From contig PWNM01000614.1 of the NCBI GenBank assembly GCA_003557825.1, forward strand, positions 1 through 15,656: a stretch of DNA of 15,656 nt, read 5' to 3'. Position numbers and translations under genes: made by a program. The notes under the pieces are model-generated. The model had not been told where the DNA came from. It saw only the letters and a list, made by a program, of their open reading frames with translations, and did no database searches. The stretch comes from Candidatus Hydrogenedentota bacterium. Lineage in GTDB: Bacteria; Hydrogenedentota; Hydrogenedentia; Hydrogenedentales; SLHB01. Below, piece by piece: positions 5,925-12,875 of this stretch (position 1 is its first letter; the number at the start of each line of letters is the position of its first letter).

Positions 5925-7094
5925 ATGGAAACCGAAGCACCTGTAGTCGTTTCAGATTCACCGTATGCGCCGAAAACCAATGGGGGAACCAGCCTGAGCA
6001 CGGCTCATCGCTATAATGTGCTGGTAGTGGACGATGAGAATGGACCGCGACAGGCTATCCGAATCCTTCTGAAGGAGGACCACAACGTATTTACCGCGGA
6101 TAGCGTAGCGGTAGCCCGCCAGATCGTCCACGACGAGCCCATCGACCTGGTCATCACCGATTTACGTATGCCCAATGAGTCCGGCATTGCGTTGGTCGAG
6201 TGGATCGACAGGAACTACGCGGATATCGAAGTCATCATCTTAACGGGATACGGCCAACTTGACACCGCAATGAAGGCAGTCGAATTTGGGGCATTCGCTT
6301 ATCTTGAAAAACCCTTTGACAACAATGAGCTCATCACCCAGGTTCAGCGGGCCCTTGATGAACGTACTCGGGAACTTGAACGGAGACGCCTGGAAATGCT
6401 GGCCCTCGAAGCCAATCGCTTCGAGACATTGGGCCGGTTTGTTTCGGGCATGCTTCATGACCTGTCGACTCCTCTTTCCGTGATCAACAGCTATATTGAG
6501 CTGATCCAGAGCGACCCCGAGCGGAGAAACTTGGAGCGGAAACTCGAGGTAATGCAGACGCAGACGAAGCATTGCAGCGATGTAGTGCGATCGGCAATGA
6601 ACTTCCTGCGCCACGAGAGCAGCCGCATGGTGGCATTGAGCATGAATGAAGTAATCCATGCGTGTCTGGGGGTCAGCATGCCGGTGCTGTTTCGGCAAGA
6701 GATCACAGTCGAACGGGACCTCGCCGAGGATCTACCGCCCTGTCGAGGTGACTTTGTGTTGGTACGTCAGGCCATTCTGAATCTAATAACCAATGCAGCA
6801 CAGGCTATGGAGGGCCAAGAACTGCCCGCAGAGCTCCATATTACAACCTCCTATGAAGATGAACATATATGCGTCACCGTGCGGGATACCGGTCCGGGGA
6901 TTCCCGATGAAATACGTGAGCGGGTCTTCGATACATTCTTCTCAACCAAGGGCAATAAAGGGACGGGACTCGGACTGGCCGCCGTCTTCCACATTATGAA
7001 ACGGCACGGAGGCAGCGTCCAATTCGAAAGAGCGTCCGAAGGTCGCGGTGAACAAATCATCCTGTGTTTTCCCCTTGAAACATCGATAGTATAA
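5925..7094 (+). CDS. Receiver-histidine kinase signalling protein
   Basis: The 389-residue soluble protein starts with a CheY-like receiver domain (about residues 30-145): acidic pair D36/D37 in LVVDDE, phosphoacceptor D79 in DLVITDLRMP, T107 in LTGYG and K129 in EKPF. A helical linker leads to a HisKA dimerisation domain with H178 in SGMLHDLSTPL and a HATPase domain with the N-box NLITNAAQAM (286-295), DTGPGIP (321-327) and GTGLGLAA (346-353). The receiver before the kinase and the lack of membrane segments mean input comes through phosphorylation of D79 by another protein. The ATG at 5925 is preferred over TTG at 5919 because AGGA lies seven bases upstream. No separate response regulator is nearby. 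The stop codon falls inside the first unit of a tandem repeat. Confidence 0.92.
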   Translation: METEAPVVVSDSPYAPKTNGGTSLSTAHRYNVLVVDDENGPRQAIRILLKEDHNVFTADSVAVARQIVHDEPIDLVITDLRMPNESGIALVEWIDRNYADIEVIILTGYGQLDTAMKAVEFGAFAYLEKPFDNNELITQVQRALDERTRELERRRLEMLALEANRFETLGRFVSGMLHDLSTPLSVINSYIELIQSDPERRNLERKLEVMQTQTKHCSDVVRSAMNFLRHESSRMVALSMNEVIHACLGVSMPVLFRQEITVERDLAEDLPPCRGDFVLVRQAILNLITNAAQAMEGQELPAELHITTSYEDEHICVTVRDTGPGIPDEIRERVFDTFFSTKGNKGTGLGLAAVFHIMKRHGGSVQFERASEGRGEQIILCFPLETSIV

Positions 7095-7169
7095 TTGCCT
7101 GATGCCAGGCTGGACATATGCATGGTACAATTGCCTGATGCCAGGCTGGACATATGCATGGTACAATTG
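7089..7169 (+). repeat. Two 36-bp tandem repeats plus a 9-bp partial copy
   Basis: Unit one (7089-7124) and unit two (7125-7160) are identical except for one base at the fourth position (T in the first, C in the second), and GTACAATTG (7161-7169) begins a third. Each full unit holds GCCTG-ATGC-CAGGC, a small stem-loop. The kinase stop TAA (7092-7094) is in the first unit; the equivalent codon in the second is CAA. Downstream the same frame closes at TAA 7173-7175. Confidence 0.92.
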
Positions 7170-7221
7170 AAGTAAGAGTACAAAATAATAACCAGCCTCC
7201 ATCAGGCAAAGGCGGTGAAAT

Positions 7222-7596
7222 ATGATTGCATATTGCTGCGATGGTTGTGGCAAGGAGATGAAGAAAGGGGACCTACGCTACACGGTCCGGATCGATGTTC
7301 GGGCGGCCTATGATGAACTCGAAATCGGCTTATCGGACCTCGTACGAGACTATCGAGCCGAGATGCTTGCCCTTATCGAACGGCTTCGACATAAGGACCC
7401 CAAGGAAATCGAAGAGACCGTTTACAAGGGATTCCAGTTCGACTTGTGCCCCTCCTGTCAGCAGGCCTACATTCGCGATCCGTTGCGGTTCCATCCCGAG
7501 CAAGGCGGCGAGCCGGATACCGAGATTGACATTGATGGATTTTTGCGATCCTTGGGCATTCCACCAGATGAAAACGACGATCAAAGAAGTCGATAA
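7222..7596 (+). CDS. Small zinc-ribbon-like hypothetical protein
   Basis: The 124-residue protein has an N-terminal CCDGCGKEM (residues 5-13) and a later DLCPSCQQAYI (about 73-83), a pair of CxxC knuckles typical of a metal-binding ribbon split by a helical insert of about 60 residues with many charged side chains. The C-terminal 35 residues are acidic. No signal peptide or membrane segment is seen. A purine-rich AAAGGCGG precedes the ATG. It follows the kinase gene in the same orientation by 127 bases that include the tandem repeat, so cotranscription is possible. Such proteins occur as conserved hypotheticals in several lineages; no function is assigned. Confidence 0.75.
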   Translation: MIAYCCDGCGKEMKKGDLRYTVRIDVRAAYDELEIGLSDLVRDYRAEMLALIERLRHKDPKEIEETVYKGFQFDLCPSCQQAYIRDPLRFHPEQGGEPDTEIDIDGFLRSLGIPPDENDDQRSR

Positions 7597-7635
7597 AGGC
7601 TCAGTCATTCGCTTTTTGCTCAATCCGCAAAATAC

Positions 7636-8412
7636 TTAGAAAGACTGCACCCATTCGTCCGGCCGTTTTAAGGCGCGCGGTTTTCCCAGAATCTCGCTTA
7701 AAATGATCCCGCGGCGAACCGCGTCCAAATCCCCGAGCACATCGATCCGAGGCCTTGTGGAATCAGCCGATGAACTCTGCTTGGCGGCTCGTTTCGTAAC
7801 GCGCTCAACACCCGTTCGGCTTGGCATGGGCGTTGGGCCTTTTGCCTGAGAGCCAAGGCGCGCAGCGCCGCGTTGGGCCGCTCTTGACTGATATTGCTGC
7901 TGCCGAGTAGCCTGCCGTTGTTGCTGCGTCTGGACCTGTTGCTCTTTAGATTGTTGCGCCGGCTGTCGCTGGGCTTGCTGTCTGGGTTGGGCGACTTGTC
8001 TCTGCTTTTGTGTGGGTTGATGACGGGCCTTTTGCTGCTCTTCCCGCTTTTGCAGGGCCTCTTGGTGTTGGGAGGTGGGCGGCGGCTTTTTCGTGGCGCG
8101 CTTCGCCGATCCGCCCACCATGGCCTCGAACAGATCCTCGGATGATTGAGGCTCCTCCTTCCCAGAATCGAAATCAATACCTTCAGGACGACGCTTTTGA
8201 GTTTCGCGGGTTGTCCGTTGCTGCCGAGCTTTGGCAACGGGAATATCGTCACCGTAGAGCATTTTTCGGGTACGCTCGGGCATTTCTTCGCGACTCCCAA
8301 ACGACTTGGAGTCCTCTTCTTCCCGTTTGCGACTCCTCACCTCGCTCAGTTTTGCCAATCCAGCAATACCCAGCATGATGAGGAACAGGATCAATCCGCC
8401 AAGTTCTTCCAT
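7636..8412 (-). CDS. Single-pass membrane protein with glutamine-rich segment
   Basis: The 258-residue product starts with one hydrophobic helix (residues about 4-21), followed by a strongly charged stretch, then a low-complexity Gln/Arg/Ala region (about 115-175) and a short C-terminal region DLDAVRRGIILSEILGKPRAL (split here: DLDAVRRGIILSE, ILGKPRAL) that looks like the only folded, conserved part. The domain plan suggests a membrane anchor, a flexible tether and a short peptide for binding a partner. GGGAGG precedes the ATG. It follows floA by 37 bases in the same direction and is the last gene of the cluster, so a partner role in the FloA microdomain is inferred. It is convergent with the zinc-ribbon gene, with only 39 bases between them and no clear terminator. 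Confidence 0.75.
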   Translation of the reverse strand: MEELGGLILFLIMLGIAGLAKLSEVRSRKREEEDSKSFGSREEMPERTRKMLYGDDIPVAKARQQRTTRETQKRRPEGIDFDSGKEEPQSSEDLFEAMVGGSAKRATKKPPPTSQHQEALQKREEQQKARHQPTQKQRQVAQPRQQAQRQPAQQSKEQQVQTQQQRQATRQQQYQSRAAQRGAARLGSQAKGPTPMPSRTGVERVTKRAAKQSSSADSTRPRIDVLGDLDAVRRGIILSEILGKPRALKRPDEWVQSF

Positions 8413-8449
8413 ATGGACCTCCCTGCAGTCAGGTCAAAGGCGCTATTTA

Positions 8450-9478
8450 CTATGACCTCGGCGTACGCGGGCCACTCTCACCGTCATCTTCCTCACTATC
8501 GCCACGAGCAATGGCATCACGCATATCGGTATCGGCCGTGATGTTCTTCATGCGGTAGTAGTCCATAATACCAAGGTTACCGCTACGGAATGCTTCAGAG
8601 ATGGCCTTGGGCACTTCGGCTTCGGCCTCGACCACTCGGGCTCGCATTTCGACCACTTGAGCCCGCATTTCTTGTTCACGGGCCCTTGCCATGGCGCGAC
8701 GCTCTTCGGCCCGGGCTTGGGCGATTTGCTTGTCCGCTTCGGCTTGCGAGATTTGCAGTTGGGCGCCGATGTTCTCGCCTACATCAACATCCGCAATATC
8801 AATGGATAGAATCTCGAAGGCCGTTCCGGCGTCGAGTCCGCGTTGAAGGACGACTTTCGAAATCATGTCGGGATTCTCAAGCACCTTCTTATGCGACGAG
8901 GCCGAACCAATCGTGGTCACAATACCCTCACCTACGCGGGCGATAATGGTCTCTTCCGTCGCACCGCCGACCAGGGTGGGGATGTTCGTACGAACCGTCA
9001 CGCGGGCCTTTGCGCGGAGCTGAATTCCATCCATCGCCACGGCGGCCACGGTGGACTGGCCTTTATTCGGATCGGGGCAATCGATAACCTTGGGATTCAC
9101 CGACGTCTGGACGGCCTCAAGAATGTTGCGACCAGCCAAGTCGATGGCCGTAGCCTGCTGCCAAGTCAAGTTGATATTGGCTTTGCTGGCGGCGATCAGG
9201 GACTGAACCACTCGGATAACATTACCGCTGGCCAGGTAATGCGTCTCGAGTTCAGTCGTCGAAATGTTGAGTCCTGCTTTCACCGAGTTGATACGGCCGG
9301 CGACAATGACTGTTGGGTCCACCTTGCGAAGACGCATGGCCAACAGGCTCATAAATCCGACAGGGGCGCCGGACAACCAAGCCTGGATCCATAGTTTGAA
9401 AAACGCCAGAATTACGGCGAAGAAAAACAAGACCAGTACGAGGACTACTACTCCAAGAATCCCCAGCAATGCATTCAT
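8450..9478 (-). CDS. floA: Flotillin-like protein FloA
   Basis: FloA proteins (UPF0365/YqfA family) oligomerise on the inner face of the cytoplasmic membrane and organise lipid domains. The 342-residue product has the normal length and order: N-terminal membrane helix (about 5-30), a short membrane-inserted segment (about 32-48), the SPFH-like region (50-235) with DPTVIVAGRINSVKAGL and the conserved GEGIVTTIGSA, and a C-terminal Ala/Glu/Arg-rich coiled coil (245-295) ending with the AFRSGNLGIMDYYRMKN motif. GGAG lies eight bases before the ATG. It follows the FloA-NfeD hybrid gene by 119 noncoding bases in which TTGCGT and TATCCT with a 17-base spacer could be an internal promoter. Confidence 0.96.
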   Translation of the reverse strand: MNALLGILGVVVLVLVLFFFAVILAFFKLWIQAWLSGAPVGFMSLLAMRLRKVDPTVIVAGRINSVKAGLNISTTELETHYLASGNVIRVVQSLIAASKANINLTWQQATAIDLAGRNILEAVQTSVNPKVIDCPDPNKGQSTVAAVAMDGIQLRAKARVTVRTNIPTLVGGATEETIIARVGEGIVTTIGSASSHKKVLENPDMISKVVLQRGLDAGTAFEILSIDIADVDVGENIGAQLQISQAEADKQIAQARAEERRAMARAREQEMRAQVVEMRARVVEAEAEVPKAISEAFRSGNLGIMDYYRMKNITADTDMRDAIARGDSEEDDGESGPRTPRS

Positions 9479-9597
9479 AGGTCAGCTCCTTTCCTACGTT
9501 TCCCTGGAAAGCCCTTCCGCATTCACCCTACTGATGTTCGTCGTGCTTTCGCTTTATTACAATATTCAGGATACAGAATCGCGCTTCCTGACGCAAA

Positions 9598-10242
9598 TCA
9601 ACCTAAAGGGTTGGCGCGCTTTCGGTCCTTGCCCGGTGCGGCAAGGGATTGGACAAATGCCACGGTGCCGCGAATATCTACAATCTGCGCATGAGCACCG
9701 GGTTCAAGAATGCCATTGGTGGAAACCGCGAACAAGGGCTGTTCATCTACAAGTATGATGCCCACGGGCGCAACCCTGCAGGCCACGGACACCCGTTCCC
9801 CAATATGTTCAACGATGTGTTTGGGGTCCGCCTGCTCGGCCGCTTCCCAAAGATCCCGATGTTGGTTGCGCAGCCGTTCCTGAATGACATCCAACGGATT
9901 CCGATTCGTACGGGTATGAAGACATGCCTCGCCAAAGTCGAGAGACACGCCCGTTCGACTGGCCGCGATGGTTGCCGCCAAGGCCCGCATGACATCGGCT
10001 CCCGCTAGATGCTGCGTTTCGATCGTGTCTAAAGGAGCCGAAACGCCGGCGGCCCGGGCCAAGAGTCGCGCCTCAACAAGGATTTGGGGGTCGGCGCCGT
10101 AAACGCGGGCTTTCATCAGCCGAAACAGCCCCACACCGCTCCGGGCACGCCCCAAAAGCCACCAGCGGAAACAACGACCGAAATACAGGATGTAGAACAT
10201 TACCACAATCAGGGCGATGAGCACCCCTATGGAAGTTGTCAT
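9598..10242 (-). CDS. Hybrid of FloA N-terminal half and NfeD-like OB domain
   Basis: The 214-residue protein has one N-terminal membrane helix (about 4-20). Residues 41-100 align without gaps to FloA residues 44-103 from the neighbouring gene, sharing DP, V, R, AG, ET, LA, V-R and I-AAS. The FloA coiled coil and the rest of the SPFH region are missing. Instead residues 147-200 align without gaps to the C-terminal OB domain of the adjacent short NfeD (103-156), with P-x-G-x-ILxD, AVS and GA shared at the same spacing. I therefore read it as a fusion of the two partner families. The start at 10242 has GGAG seven bases upstream; two in-frame ATGs further up overlap the nfeD gene. It begins 22 bases after that gene and precedes floA. 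The comparison is by eye within the window. Confidence 0.8.
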   Translation of the reverse strand: MTTSIGVLIALIVVMFYILYFGRCFRWWLLGRARSGVGLFRLMKARVYGADPQILVEARLLARAAGVSAPLDTIETQHLAGADVMRALAATIAASRTGVSLDFGEACLHTRTNRNPLDVIQERLRNQHRDLWEAAEQADPKHIVEHIGERVSVACRVAPVGIILVDEQPLFAVSTNGILEPGAHAQIVDIRGTVAFVQSLAAPGKDRKRANPLG

Positions 10243-10264
10243 GGTTTGCTCCCGCATGGCGCGG

Positions 10265-10747
10265 CTATCCGGCGTCCGGCATTTCTTCGACAACGATCCG
10301 GCTGCCATGAACCTCGAGCACTCGAACACGGGCCCCCTTAGCGATCAAATCCCCGGAAGAGACAGCATCGTATCGCTTGCCGTCGATAAGAATGGTTCCC
10401 GCGGGACGGAGCGGCGTATAGGCCTCGGCCTCCTGGCCAACAAGGCTCGAATTGCTTTCCGCCGAAACCCAGCCCTTCGAGATGTCCTGCGTATCGGTGA
10501 GAATCATAGACCGACCCAACGGCGTATGGGGCAGCAGTTTGAGGCCAAAAATTACGCCGAATATGGCTCCCCCGGCTCCCCCCAGCACAATAAATATCGC
10601 CCAGTCCGGATAGGTAAACGCGCCATAGACGACTGCGCCAATCATGAAAATCGCGCCCGTGACTCCCACGATTCCACCCGGTACGATAAACTCGCCGATA
10701 ACTAGAACCAAGCCGACGAGGTAGAACAACAAGATCCACCAGAACAT
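10265..10747 (-). CDS. Short NfeD protein (NfeD1b type)
   Basis: NfeD-family short proteins lack the protease domain and usually sit beside flotillin genes. The 160-residue product has two to three membrane helices (about 4-18, 24-43, 50-70), the typical LLPHTPLGRSMILT junction and a C-terminal OB-fold domain (about 103-156; LRPAGTILIDGKRYDAVS, then GARVRVLEVHGSRIVVEEM split as GARVRVLEVHG and SRIVVEEM). It starts two bases after the stop codon of the 103-residue gene, implying translational coupling. The OB domain is presumably cytoplasmic or periplasmic at the membrane surface; partners are FloA and the long NfeD. Confidence 0.93.
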   Translation of the reverse strand: MFWWILLFYLVGLVLVIGEFIVPGGIVGVTGAIFMIGAVVYGAFTYPDWAIFIVLGGAGGAIFGVIFGLKLLPHTPLGRSMILTDTQDISKGWVSAESNSSLVGQEAEAYTPLRPAGTILIDGKRYDAVSSGDLIAKGARVRVLEVHGSRIVVEEMPDAG

Positions 10748-10749
10748 GA

Positions 10750-11061
10750 TTATTGATTCTCCTCGTCCGCGTTTTCTTTGGTGGACTCCAACAACGTGAT
10801 GAGTTGCCCGCTCTCCACGGCAATGACTTGGATCACTTTGGATTTTTCCGAAGGATCTTTGGGGTCCTCCTCGTCGAGGTTGTCAAAGGTCGAAATAATG
10901 CCGTCGTTGCTTGGAAACAACGTCCGCGCCTGGGCCAACAATTTGTTATACCGACGAATATAGGGAACGCAGCTATAGTATCCCGCCCCCGCATGGTGCA
11001 CCGTGGACATGTCGTTCTGTAAATGCTGCAACATCAGAATCAAAGTCTGCCGGATGGACAT
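10750..11061 (-). CDS. Conserved-looking 103-residue protein of the NfeD/FloA cluster
   Basis: The predicted soluble protein has an N-terminal helical part (MSIRQTLILMLQHLQND), a middle YIRRYNKLLAQARTLFP segment, an acidic DEEDPKDPSEKSK turn and a C-terminal helix VIQVIAVESGQLITLLES. I do not recognise a named domain, though the DPKDP and GQLI-LLES pattern feels familiar from hypothetical proteins of related gene clusters. The ATG at 11061 overlaps the stop of the long nfeD gene as TGATG and has GGAGG about eight bases upstream; a TTG one codon earlier is an alternative. It is tightly embedded between two nfeD genes, so it is probably a component of the same membrane system. Confidence 0.8.
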   Translation of the reverse strand: MSIRQTLILMLQHLQNDMSTVHHAGAGYYSCVPYIRRYNKLLAQARTLFPSNDGIISTFDNLDEEDPKDPSEKSKVIQVIAVESGQLITLLESTKENADEENQ

Positions 11062-12701
11062 CAAGTCTCCTCCTTCACCGGTTCGACGACATAACGATTT
11101 CCTTCGACGGCCACCACTTCAATGGGCTCGCCTTGATCAATATATTCGGATCGACTGACTACTTGAATCGTTCGATCGCCGAACCGTCCTTTACCCGCCG
11201 GACGCAACACCGTCAGCGCTTCGCCGCGCAGACCAACAGCGCTTTCGTCTTCCTCCGTTTGAACGACATAGCCAAGTTCCTCGGATTGCGTATCCGTCAA
11301 CGTCAACAAACCATAGGCCGGCGTATGGGGTAGTATCTTCCAGGTCGCATAGGAGACCACCATGAAAGAACCAAAGGCCACCACCATGGTAAGCAGGCCG
11401 TCCCTTAATCGGTCAAACTGCCATTGGTACTGGGGCCACTCAAAGCCCTCGAGAGTAAAGGTTAGATATAAACCCGCCGCCATACACAGAATGCCGGCCA
11501 CCCCAACCACGCCAAAGCCGGGAATCACAAACAGCTCGACAGAAATAAGTATGAGCCCAAGCACGATAAGCACCACGTCGATCCATTCCGTCAGACCCAG
11601 CACATAGCGGGCGCCAAAGAACAGCGCAAACGCCAAGACACCAGCAATCCCCGGAAGGCCAAAGCCGGGAGTCCGGATCTCGATATAGATGCCGGCGATG
11701 CCAATCATGAAGATAATCCCCGAAACCATGGGATTGGTGAGGAATCGAAAAACTTGTTCGGCCCAAGTCATTTCGATATGGATTACTTGGGCGGGATGAA
11801 GCTCAAAAAGGTCCAGTACCTCTTCTTCGGATTCAACCAACCCACGAATCAGCCCATACATCTCGGCTTCATGGGCGGTCATGGTCAAGAGCTTGCCTTG
11901 GGCCAGAATCATCTGGGGTTCGGAGCCAATAAAAGCCGGCCCTTCCACGGTCGACACGGTATCTTCCTCCTCCTGCGATTCCAAATCCTCCTCGATCGCA
12001 TCGATCAACGGGCGTAATGGATCTAGGGGGATAATGCTTTGCTCTTCGAGGGTATCCAGGGCCTCATGCAACGCGCTGCGCTGCTCTTCTCGTGTAAGCG
12101 TCTGCTCGGGCATCGCCGAAGGTACCGTGGGCGACCACACCTGGATCTCCCCATTGGCGTCACGGGCTGCGTACAATTCAATATCCGGATCGACCATCGC
12201 TTGCGCAATGGATATGTTGTGCCCCTTTACCCCGGCAATCGAGGCTATCTGACTGCGAAGAAAGGAGATCTCCTTTTCGCCGCCCGGCAGACTGCCTTGC
12301 GTGGTCATCGCTACCGGTAAGGCTCCGCCAATGCTGGTGGCGGGCGCCATTACAATGTCATCACAAGCCATACTGATGATGGCCCCGGCGGAAATCGCTC
12401 CTTTCCCACGCACATAGGCGATAGTCGGCACAGGGGAATCCATAATCGACTGGGTGATGTTGAGGGCCGAATCAACCAGGCCCCCATAGGTATCCACCAC
12501 GAATACAATGGCGTCGGCATACGCAGCTTCTTCCACTGCTCGCTCAACTACTACAGCCAATCCATCATCTACCAAGCCGTCAATCGGGCAAAAAATCACC
12601 GTCTTCTCCGGCTCAGGTTCGGGCGCATCCGCAGAGACTCCTACGGCCATTGCCAGCACGGCTGCTATGGCAAGCAACCAGAAAAATGTTACACGTTTCA
12701 T
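11061..12701 (-). CDS. Long NfeD: membrane-bound ClpP-class serine protease
   Basis: The 546-residue protein has a signal peptide (1-25), a ClpP/SppA-class serine protease domain (about 33-300), a polytopic membrane region (about 322-455) and a C-terminal OB fold (about 485-542). The proposed nucleophile is S104 in GKGAISAGAIISMACDDI; K143 in GGEKEIS is a candidate general base, the spacing being close to the Ser/Lys dyad described for archaeal 1510-N. Relatives cleave membrane proteins such as stomatin or flotillin partners. A long acidic insertion (about 200-255) separates protease elements. GAGGTG precedes the ATG. It is the first gene of the six-gene cluster, behind a good promoter, and ends overlapping the 103-residue gene. 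Confidence 0.93.
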   Translation of the reverse strand: MKRVTFFWLLAIAAVLAMAVGVSADAPEPEPEKTVIFCPIDGLVDDGLAVVVERAVEEAAYADAIVFVVDTYGGLVDSALNITQSIMDSPVPTIAYVRGKGAISAGAIISMACDDIVMAPATSIGGALPVAMTTQGSLPGGEKEISFLRSQIASIAGVKGHNISIAQAMVDPDIELYAARDANGEIQVWSPTVPSAMPEQTLTREEQRSALHEALDTLEEQSIIPLDPLRPLIDAIEEDLESQEEEDTVSTVEGPAFIGSEPQMILAQGKLLTMTAHEAEMYGLIRGLVESEEEVLDLFELHPAQVIHIEMTWAEQVFRFLTNPMVSGIIFMIGIAGIYIEIRTPGFGLPGIAGVLAFALFFGARYVLGLTEWIDVVLIVLGLILISVELFVIPGFGVVGVAGILCMAAGLYLTFTLEGFEWPQYQWQFDRLRDGLLTMVVAFGSFMVVSYATWKILPHTPAYGLLTLTDTQSEELGYVVQTEEDESAVGLRGEALTVLRPAGKGRFGDRTIQVVSRSEYIDQGEPIEVVAVEGNRYVVEPVKEET

Positions 12702-12765
12702 CTAAGTCACCTCATCTGTTCGAGGTACGCCGTTCCGTATATGAACACGCTTACCTACCAACGGT

Positions 12766-12794
12766 ATTCTACGCGGTAACTGGCAAGTGGTCAA
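12766..12794 (-). promoter_or_regulatory. Predicted promoter of the NfeD/FloA cluster
   Basis: On the minus strand TTGACC (12794-12789) and TAGAAT (12771-12766) are spaced by 17 bases. The predicted start is near 12759, about 58 bases before the long nfeD ATG. Confidence 0.55.
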
Positions 12795-12809
12795 TGCTGG
12801 AGCGATGCC

Positions 12810-12839
12810 TTGATTTTCAGAGTGTACCGGTTCTAGAAT
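12810..12839 (+). promoter_or_regulatory. Predicted promoter of the oxidoreductase gene
   Basis: TTGATT (12810-12815) and TAGAAT (12834-12839) are spaced by 18 bases, with a predicted start near 12846, about 30 bases before the ATG. It is divergent from the cluster promoter and lies close to it. Confidence 0.45.
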
Positions 12840-12875
12840 TTGGGGAATCATGGCTTTGACCACAAGGGGGGAGAA

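Noticed and set aside
8843..9394. 183-residue plus-strand frame antisense to floA
   Set aside because: floA is certain on the other strand; this frame has no start signal or domain.
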